DNA of 64,000 bases from Physcia stellaris (Eukaryota > Ascomycota > Lecanoromycetes > Caliciales > Physciaceae), in contig JABSSW010000002.1 in NCBI GenBank assembly GCA_018902385.1, forward strand, positions 62,001-126,000, given 5' to 3'. The translations under genes were made by a program, and so were the position numbers. Positions 56,331 to 64,000 of the stretch are shown here, in pieces (the first letter of the stretch is position 1; every line of letters starts with the position of its first letter). A model generated the notes under the pieces. That model was not told the DNA's origin. It did no database searches and saw nothing but the letters and a program-made list of their open reading frames with translations.

Positions 56331-57973
56331 TCAAAAGATCTCGATACTCCTATACACACGCTTGGCATCTCTACCATCTCCAGGCTCTTCAACCACAGGA
56401 CTAAAAGGAACACGAAGACAGCTTTGAGGTAACCCAACAAGCGGCCGAGGCGGTCTCTCCGGAGCAGTGAGCAGCTGCGGCTGCCGCACCTGAACAATAC
56501 TCTGATGTAACGCCTCCCCAATCTCTGCAATGTGGTCTGAGTTTGGTGGTGTTACTCTTCCATGCCTGAAGTTGTTATTTGAGTGAGGCCAAGTCTCGTC
56601 GTTTCTACCTGGCGACCTGAGAAGCCGAGAGCGTATCGAGGAAATAGATGTCGACAAGTGTTCTGATGAAGGCCATGTCTTGACTAAAGCGGGTAGCAAG
56701 GGCATGCAGGCACACATGATGCCGACGTCGACTTCGATGCTGCTGCTCATTGTTAGCCTTTCGAAACAATATAGGGTGAATTGCAGCTAGTCTTACTTGG
56801 TGAGGTATACCACTGCAACTATCCACGTCGCGTCGGATTCGGGAGTAAACCGAAATGGGAAACGGTACACCCCTGCTACAACGCTCATGGCAACAGCGCT
56901 GGTTAAAATTCAGTAACAACGTTCTCCAGGGCAGGTGACCTGACTTACAATGCGCCCGAAAAGAATATCATCATGACACCGATTTTCTTCTGCATCGGCA
57001 GGTGTAGCCGATACACCGCTCCGATTGGAATGCAGACAAGGTATACATCAGTGATGATGTTGATAGCGCCAAGGTACTCGTTCGCGTATGCCTCTGTGGG
57101 GATGTCCACCCAGATGGGAAGGAACATGGCCACCGTGTATGTGATCAAGCAAAATCCAATACCGATCTGAATGGCGATTCTCATAACCTTCCTAGGAGAG
57201 AAGAGACGAAAATAGAGAAGTAACAAGGAGAGCTTGGCTGAGAAGGTGGCGGGTGCCGCAAGTATTAGAACGATGCGGAGGTACTAGTAAGCATGAGTAC
57301 ATAGCGCATAGTAATAGCTAGGGTGTACATGCTCACCTTGAAGTTAAGAGGTGCTTCGGCAAGGGCTGTTGTTATGGTCAGTAGCAATTCTCTAATTGAG
57401 GAGATTGAAAGATGAATTCTGTATATCCCGCAAAACTTTCTATTGTCCACACTCTTTTCCCAATAGCTAGAAGTTGAACGGGAGGCTCAGCGTCGCGAAA
57501 TTGTCATAGACTTACGGACATCCCACATATGTTTACCAACCCCGTGCGTCATCACTGAACACGGTTATTCAATGCGCATACTCAACAGGACGGATCTATC
57601 CACCAAGGATGATCAAAGCATTCACCGAGGTCTGAGCTACCTATGCGCCAGGAAAGATCAGTACTACGCACATGATGTTAATGACATGGAGAACTTACTG
57701 TAGCTATTACGCACGCAACTGTAGGATGTTAAGCGGGCAATTCCTCATGAAGTTCACAAAGCACCCTGACTCACCATCGTCCCACCAAAGGGATTGCAGA
57801 ATGCGTATTCTGACATACAGGCGAAGCGCAACGAAAACAAACATTAGGATGGTGAAAATGGAGCAGATAATGATATAAGCTTCGGCACGGCTCTCTGGAT
57901 TGACGAGGTTCGAGGTCTGGGAGGGAGGTGGAGAAATCCATGGTACGTGCCAAACGTCAAAAGTGGACTCCAT
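56331..57973 (-). CDS. Fungal rhodopsin-domain (PTH11-like) seven-helix membrane protein
   Basis: Eight exons on the minus strand are inferred: 57973-57775, 57718-57699, 57631-57604, 57554-57516, 57365-57337, 57283-56949, 56898-56797 and 56745-56331. They total 388 residues with all phases consistent. Features typical of the family are a first helix (AYIIICSIFTILMFVFVALR), the WWDD motif after it, HGVGKHMWDV, an FSAKLSLLLLYFRLFSP helix, PIWVDIPTEAYANEYLGAIN, and an EVDVGIMCACMPLLPAL last helix. The C-terminal 110 residues are a cytosolic tail. Four exons of 20-39 nt occur in a row, which is unusual. The family is thought to sense external cues at the plasma membrane; the ligand is unknown. 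Confidence 0.85.
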
Positions 57974-58871
57974 CTGTCTTTCGAATCATTCGACAACAAG
58001 GCTGAAAAGACTGGCGAACATGCTTCATGCCATCCGTAGCCAACAGTATGTAAAGAAAAGTGGAAATCCGAGTACAAGAGACACATTGTTCTTATTAATG
58101 TCGTGCTTACCCATCCCTCATCCGTAGACTGCCCGCTTTTGAGGCGTAAACGGCTCGGTTCGAAGTGGTGGTGTGGAGATATCGGGGCGATTCCAACAGA
58201 TAAAGTGCCTGCCGTGTGACGAGACGAAATAATAATGCAGGGCTTCGCTTGCCCTGAACGGGGTACCTTATGCATTCACATCTGCGTCTTCAGGTTACAG
58301 GCTTGGAGAATTGGCGAATGGTTTGATGAGCTTGATCTGCACAAATCTGCAAGCGTGCGTTTCATACTGTGATTCGCCTATTGGAATCCTGGAGATGTCA
58401 GTCTGGACGAAAACACCTAGTGGTCTGTGGGGCAGATTTTTCCTCGCTCGTCAGGTTGTAGGGTCTGTTCAATGAGTTCCTGTGAATCGCACGGACCATT
58501 GCTTGAATTGACCCTCCTTTGGCTGCCGTAGAAAATACTCGAGGATATTGTGGCTGACGTTATCATCCTAACCTGTTTGCAGACGCCACGCCGCATTTCG
58601 GCGTGCATGCGCTAGCTTACATGTTTACTTTTTCCGTCTCTTTGACTGCTGCAGGTGCCAAGATGAAAAGGCTACACTTCACCAACATGGAAGCCAATAG
58701 GCCAAATGAGTTCTGTTGTTCCGATTATGTACCGCAATTTCGGGTCTCTAGGTTCCATATAGATTAACCATTTTCTTGGTCATATATTGCAATCGGTATA
58801 CAAGTACTCAGAAACAAAAATATAGAGACTACTACTTTCCCTCGCGAATCGTCGTTTTTCCGCTATTGCGG
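57974..58871. other. Intergenic
   Basis: This is the promoter of the minus-strand 7TM gene and the 3' flank of the hydrolase gene. No feature is recognised. Confidence 0.5.
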
Positions 58872-59891
58872 TCATTGAAAACGATCAGCTGTGATGCCTT
58901 CAGGCTTGAGCTTCTTGCTTATAGCTTGGCTTAGTACTTGGACGACCCAGTCTTTACCCTGAACGCTCTCTGGCAGATGATAATGGAAAGCTATTGGGAA
59001 ACAGTGCATCTGTTTCTCCCATAGAAGCCACTCACCCTCAATCCCTTTCCGGTCACATAGCTGCTGGAACTTGATGGCGTCGGGAGTGAGCAGATCGTTA
59101 CCTCCAAGTATTCCGTGGAGCTTAACATTGCGCCTTTTCAAGGCGGAAAGGTCAGCATTAAGAGGCGACACTCTTGGATCTCGTAAATCCCATGACGTGG
59201 CCCAGGACTTTGCAGTGGAAAGTTCAATATCAAGGCGTAGGACAGGATCTCGTTTTTGGACTTGCTTGATCTCCGGGTTTGTGAAGCTCAGATCCACCAC
59301 AGGCGATATCAGTAAAATGCTGTCTGGCGCCTCCGCCTCTGGAAATTGCTGGAGCATGTCCAGTACTACTGTCAGCACAAGGTTGGCTCCAGATGAGTCA
59401 CCAGCAAAGGTGAGCGTTTCATGGTTTTCTTCGGCTTGAATAAGGAGACTCTTGAACAGCTGTTTTAGATGTGGGATTGTATCCGGAGCTGGACAATTGG
59501 GTGCGAGTGGGGGACTGATGACACTGATGATGACGTTTGGAATGGATCTAGCGAGCTCCGCGCAGAACTTCCAATGGTCCGATGATGGAGGCATACAGAA
59601 GCTGCCACCAGCAACGTAGACCACCCTTCGGCTTGGGGCCTCCTTATGCCTGCCAGGATTGGCTTCTGCGGCCGGCAAATATCTGGAAGTGACATCGTAT
59701 ATCCAAATGTCATCCAATTGTCTCTCGGTGACAATGCAAGTCTTTGATGCCGATGGATGAACCGTCAAACGAGGTGAGCCGCCTGGCAGCGGCTTCCCAG
59801 GTTTAGAGATGAAAGCGCCGAAAGGCTTTATGATCGATTGCAATATGGCCATGAGCCATGATTGATCCTGGCGTACTATCAACACCATCAT
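58872..59891 (-). CDS. Alpha/beta hydrolase-3 (HSL-like esterase) family protein
   Basis: This is a single-exon gene of 339 residues. The nucleophile elbow is GDSSGAN at residues 164-170 (Ser166). The acid is probably Asp266 in GGNDLLTPD, and His296 lies in the MHCF motif, so a complete triad is present. The oxyanion motif, usually His-Gly-Gly-Gly, reads Ala-Gly-Gly-Ser (YVAGGSF, residues 92-98), so the motif His is missing. The hydrophobic N-terminus (SWLMAILQSIIKPFGAFI) may be membrane-associated. The family hydrolyses small esters or acetylated sterols; the substrate here is unknown. Confidence 0.85.
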   Translation of the reverse strand: MMVLIVRQDQSWLMAILQSIIKPFGAFISKPGKPLPGGSPRLTVHPSASKTCIVTERQLDDIWIYDVTSRYLPAAEANPGRHKEAPSRRVVYVAGGSFCMPPSSDHWKFCAELARSIPNVIISVISPPLAPNCPAPDTIPHLKQLFKSLLIQAEENHETLTFAGDSSGANLVLTVVLDMLQQFPEAEAPDSILLISPVVDLSFTNPEIKQVQKRDPVLRLDIELSTAKSWATSWDLRDPRVSPLNADLSALKRRNVKLHGILGGNDLLTPDAIKFQQLCDRKGIEGEWLLWEKQMHCFPIAFHYHLPESVQGKDWVVQVLSQAISKKLKPEGITADRFQ

Positions 59892-61177
59892 CCAAGATTC
59901 TGTTGTACTCCATGCTGGGCTCTGTCTAAGGATAGGCCCAAGAGGTCAATCAAAGGGAAGAGTTTCTGGAAATACTGATGTCACAAATCTACGCGCTAGT
60001 TTAGGATTAGCGTCTCTCTAAAAATAGCTTCAAATAGCCGAGTACCATCGCATGGGAGGTGTCTACGCTACCTGTACCAGTCCAGGTCTGATCTGTTTTC
60101 ACAATGGAATCCGCGCAAATAGCAATCTTTCTCTTTTCAAGAATCGAGCATCTCATCAGTAAACTAGCCGTGACCCTTTCCCGCAGCATAGGACATGATC
60201 TAGGAAGCCATAAGCATTCTCAAGCTTTCTTTTACGTTTCGACATTTTCGTCGCTTTTCGTTCGTAAACTATATCAAGACTTGAAGGTTCCTGATGTCGC
60301 AGATGACGGGATCAGTGCACTCAGCGAGAAGCCTTGAATTAATTCAAGGATTTGTGCCTTCTTGAGAAAATTACATGGGGCCGATAAGTTTATTCACGAT
60401 CGTGCGAGCGAGGCAGTGCGACCTCAAACCTTTCGTACCAGACGCTATAAACATGTCGTTATCAACGACCTTCGAGGGAAGAGAGGAGGCGGAAACAATG
60501 AAACACATCTGCTCTGACGATGATGATCCTCCATAGCATACTTTCGCTTTTTGTGTTTGGAAAGTATCGGTGTGCTCCTTTGGAAATTACCCCGGTAACC
60601 TTCAAGGTCTTGCAGAAGGTTTAGAACGACGTATCAGAGTTTGTCAACTCTACCAGTCCAATCATGCAGATGCCGACAACGCAACGAACGAAAACGTGGT
60701 GATATTCCAAGGTCGAGTAAGCGGTGAAGTGCTCGTACAAGACCTGGCGAGCCCACGGCGTTTTGCACCCTGCTAAGATGTCAGGGTCAAGACGTCTGTG
60801 TGGAAGAGATGGAGCCTAGCTTTCAATAAACTAATCATGTCCGGCCCTCGTCAATCGTGTCTTATTGCCAAGTCCGCCTTGACGCCTCGTGGTTCGCCAA
60901 ATGCTGAGCGGTCTGTGTCTTTGCACGTGTCTTGCTTAAGATAGAATTTCGAGGCCTCCTTCCCATATGGTTCGCTCCTCTGCGGGAGGTCAGTTCACAT
61001 AGACCCCTGGCTTGTTCTTAAAGCAAGATTCCCGACACAGAACTTTTCTTCTAGATTCCATTCCATGTCACTCACAGAGACTTAAGCCGTGTCCAAAAGA
61101 GGTCTTCCAGTATCTCCTCTCTCGATACCAACGTCGTGGTCTTTACAATCACCAATCCATTTAACCCAATCTCTCGG
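59892..61177. other. Intergenic
   Basis: There is no supportable gene. Short frames (for example 60570-60776) lack an ATG and any domain. Confidence 0.5.
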
Positions 61178-61671
61178 ATGTCTTCAGAGACAATTACCAA
61201 CATAGTCTTCGGGCTTTGCGCTCTGGCTATTGGTATTGTCACGATCTGGCAAAGCTGGAGGATCTGGTACGCTCTTCGGCCAGGAAAAGTACAAAATGAC
61301 CGACGTTGCCCGTGTTTCGAAGGTAGCCAGCATAACCGTCCTTTCGAAAAAGCATGCTAAATCTAGCAGAAGGCACCAGTGCTTCACATGATATCGAGCT
61401 TGGATCACCCACGCCGGCACCAAGAGTATCCATAGTGGAGACACCGTTCGAGGAGGAGAGAATATCCGACGAGACGGATGACGCTGACCCACCACATTCA
61501 TTATCACTGTTGGCTTCGAGTCTCTCGATGCATTCGGAAGCTGAGATGTCACGACAAGATTCACCGGATGATGATTCCTCAACATCCGAACCGGTTTCCT
61601 CCAGGTCCTTGAGCTTCCAAAGCATACTCATTCAGAAAACTTTTGAGAAAGAATATGTGCTGCCAAATTAG
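61178..61671 (+). CDS. Small single-pass membrane protein, paralog of the gene at 63110
   Basis: Two exons (61178-61322 and 61367-61671) give 149 residues. The start MSSETITN is immediately followed by one transmembrane helix (IVFGLCALAIGIVTIW) and a basic flank (QSWRIWYALR). The second exon starts with an ELGSPTPAP motif and is Ser/Asp/Glu-rich, presumably cytosolic. The intron is only 44 nt. Residue order, helix and intron position match the gene at 63110-63698. The function is not recognised. Confidence 0.62.
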
Positions 61672-63109
61672 AATGAAGCAAGGCGTGCAGCATGGATTTG
61701 GGTCGGTTATCTCGCAGAAAGTGGTCGATGTTTGATGTGATAAGATAAGAAAGGATGTTGGATCGTAGTAAGGTCAACGAAAAGGGGGGAATGGATCTAC
61801 AGAGTGGAGAAGAACCTTGATTTTCTCAGTAACCCAAAAAATTTCGATAAATGTATGAAATCTAAGAGCCATGACTTTTACACACGGAATTCAACGGGTT
61901 CTCTCCCTTCCTCAGTTGCTGTTATATACCAAGAATGTCTTACCTGGAGAATCTTAGCATTATGTCGTAGGCTTGCCGACGCGTTGGATGCACAGAGTGC
62001 CCTGATACCTCGAGTCCAACTTAGTCAGTGGCCACAGCGTATGCTGAGTAAGAAGTGTAAATATCCAATGATTGTGGGGAAATCCTTAATGAATGTCATG
62101 AAAAGATGCACCTACCCCCAGCTCATGGGGGAAAAATTCAAGATCTCTTCTTCCTAACACATCCCTGAACGAAAGTCTTGTTGTCTAGCTATCTTACGCA
62201 ACACAGTGAAGGCTTGAAGTCAATCAGTTCATCCAGTACCGTAGAGATCATAAGGCTCGGTGGGGACAAGAGCAATGGGTACGTTGAGGGGTGACTAGAT
62301 GAGTCCGTCGAACGAATGCAAACTGCCACGGAGCACCCCATCCCGAATCCGCCTCTCGCGCATTTGTGCAGAAGTCATTGCTAGCGTCAGATGTTAGGGT
62401 TCAGGGTTAGCTGGTCCCTGCAGGCTTCTTCAACGATTTGATTCGACAAAATTCAGGGTTAAGTCTCGAGCTAGCAATCTTTTCTAGGCGACTCTTGATG
62501 AAAACTCGATGCAGTTTTCAGCGTAAACTTCTGAAAACATTTAGCTTCACCATGGCATCACACGAAATCACAGAGATCGAGCGCTTCGACGAGTCCACGT
62601 AATTGGAGTGGTCTCAATATGGACTACTATAAGCATTCGTGACAAGCGAAGGAGCAGGAAAAGCGTGGAGCACTCAAGGTAAAAATATGCGATATCGAAC
62701 CCGGCTAGGTGCATCTGTTTTGAACCTTGGGTCGGAGAGGTAATACAGTAGAAGCCTTGACTGGGAAGTGGGGCCCCGTGTACGAATTATATAGTTCGAG
62801 GAAGCTCGACCGGCGGTCATGATGTGAAACATGCATCCAACCCATGCCACATTCAGTAAAGCTCCCCACAAGCGAAGTGGGACGAGCCGTTTGAATGACG
62901 CTGTGCCGCTGTGCTGAAGGGCAGTTAGGGTAGATGTGCGTTCGCCTGTCTTCACCATCCCGTAGCCTCAGACGATTTTGAACTCGAATCAACAATATAA
63001 GAAGAATGCTCGTCCCCCCAACAAATGGAGTCTTACTCTCACGACAGCCATCACGTTCAATCCAGCTCCTACGACGCTTTCCAGGTCCGACGTCAGCCTT
63101 GCGTGAAAC
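61672..63109. other. Intergenic between the two paralogs
   Basis: The region holds no convincing gene; a 117-codon frame at 61804 lacks an ATG. Confidence 0.5.
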
Positions 63110-63698
63110 ATGGCGCCCCACACCTACCCCAGCACCAACGGGAGCCTGACTAGCAACACCCCATATCCCTTTCCACCTCTCGCATCATCTGGCTCTTCAT
63201 CCTCCTCTGGGACGATTACTACCATTGTCTTTGGTCTCTCTGCTTTCATCATCGGGGTCATCACTATCAAGCAGAGCCGGAATGCCTGGAGGATCTGGCA
63301 TGCTCACAGTCAGCACGCCCCAACCGTTCAAGATCATGGTATGCATTCATCTATTCATCTTTCCTTGGTGATGAAGATGCTTATTACTAGCTGGTGACCT
63401 AGTGAACCCGGGCCCAGATCTTGAGCTTGGCAACACCGCGCCGGCGCCTGTCGCGGCTCCGGAGCCGGAGCAGTCTCCGCTGGAGCAAGTCGATCCACCA
63501 TCGACCTCTCCCCATACCACTGAAGTGGATCACAGTGTCGACAACCCATTCGAGCAGTCGCATGAGTCTTCTTCCAACTCGATGTCCACCGAGACGCTCG
63601 ACGTCACGCCTCTCGATTCTTCTACAATCTCCACCACCGAGTCTTCCCACAAGAACACTGGGGTCCCGCAACTCTTGGGGAAGCGGCTCCGACACTGA
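63110..63698 (+). CDS. Small single-pass membrane protein, paralog of the gene at 61178
   Basis: Two exons (63110-63338 and 63391-63698) give 178 residues. An N-terminal Ser/Pro-rich segment of 35 residues precedes a transmembrane helix (ITTIVFGLSAFIIGVITI) with a basic, Trp-containing flank (KQSRNAWRIWHAH). After the intron, DLELGNTAPAPV corresponds to DIELGSPTPAP of the neighbour, followed by a Ser/Thr/Glu-rich tail. This is a tandem duplicate about 1.4 kb away that has diverged extensively outside the helix and the ELG motif. The function is unknown. Confidence 0.65.
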
Positions 63699-64000
63699 TG
63701 ATGCATCCACCTGCTGGTGGTCGGGCGGTCACATAAAGGCTTTCTAGAGGACAAAGGTCCGTCGGTTTGAGTGTTGATGTTCAAGATGTACTGGTATGGA
63801 TTGGGTATACTCAGACGCATAAGTTGAGCAAGCGAGGGGTTTGGGCGTGCTGGGTATGAGGAGTATGACGAAGGCCCGGGGAGGGTCAACATTGAGTATG
63901 GATTTTCTTTTTCTTTTGAAGATAAGTAGATAGATTTTTCAACGAAGCTTATGACTTAATGACCGAGATAAAGAGTGTATTGCTACACGTTGAGCCATTC
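63699..64000. other. 3' flank of the membrane-protein gene
   Basis: This is the end of the window. Nothing further is recognised. Confidence 0.5.

Noticed and set aside
61804-62157. Plus-strand 117-codon ORF
   Set aside because: It begins with GTG, lacks an ATG in a suitable place, and shows no recognisable feature.

Overview
The window is nuclear DNA of a filamentous ascomycete (Pezizomycotina-type). Genes have short GT-AG introns, and the families include a fungal TATA-binding protein, a PTH11/rhodopsin-type 7TM protein, a NACHT-ankyrin STAND protein, a CFEM-like GPI wall protein and a peroxisomal flavo-oxidase. There is no bacterial operon structure. The species cannot be named from the sequence. 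All gene models below were spliced by eye and checked only for frame and length consistency.

Positions 1 to about 22,450 form an extremely AT-rich, gene-free block made of nested, heavily mutated LTR retrotransposons. A Ty3/Gypsy element, here called B, was the host copy; its left end lies outside the window. Element A (25-7476, target duplication GATTT) landed in B's gag. Element C (9550-16194, duplication TGCTC) landed in B's reverse transcriptase. A small non-autonomous element D (19048-21050, duplication CGAAA) landed near B's 3' end. B ends at its own 3' LTR (21671-21888), which abuts a Tc1/mariner-like transposase relic on the minus strand. The mutation signature is unusual. CpC/GpG is almost absent and CpT/ApG is depleted, while CpG is strongly over-represented and CpA is preserved. 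Trp codons became TGA and RT motifs YxDD became YxND. This is RIP-like C-to-T hypermutation, but with a CpY rather than the textbook CpA preference.

From 22,450 to 64,000 the DNA is ordinary gene-bearing sequence. In order it holds: a secreted protein with four Cys-rich modules (23698-26399, one-base frameshift); an SR/charged nuclear protein (26804-27966); a secreted protein (28205-29193, minus, one-base frameshift); TBP (31240-32194); a peroxisomal FAD oxidase ending in SKL (33064-34639); a conserved protein of unknown function (34927-36216, minus); a ten-exon NACHT-ankyrin-ZZ protein (36740-41892) bracketed by a direct repeat; a second member of the secreted family (43160-44209); an acidic nuclear-type protein (47263-49125, minus); a GPI-anchored CFEM-like wall protein (52678-55119); a 7TM protein (56331-57973, minus); an alpha/beta hydrolase (58872-59891, minus); and a pair of paralogous small membrane proteins (61178-61671 and 63110-63698).

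The genes do not form an obvious pathway or biosynthetic cluster. The most distinctive content is the non-canonical mutation signature of the repeat block, the NLR-type gene with its micro-exon P-loop and flanking repeats, and two small paralogous families of unknown function.
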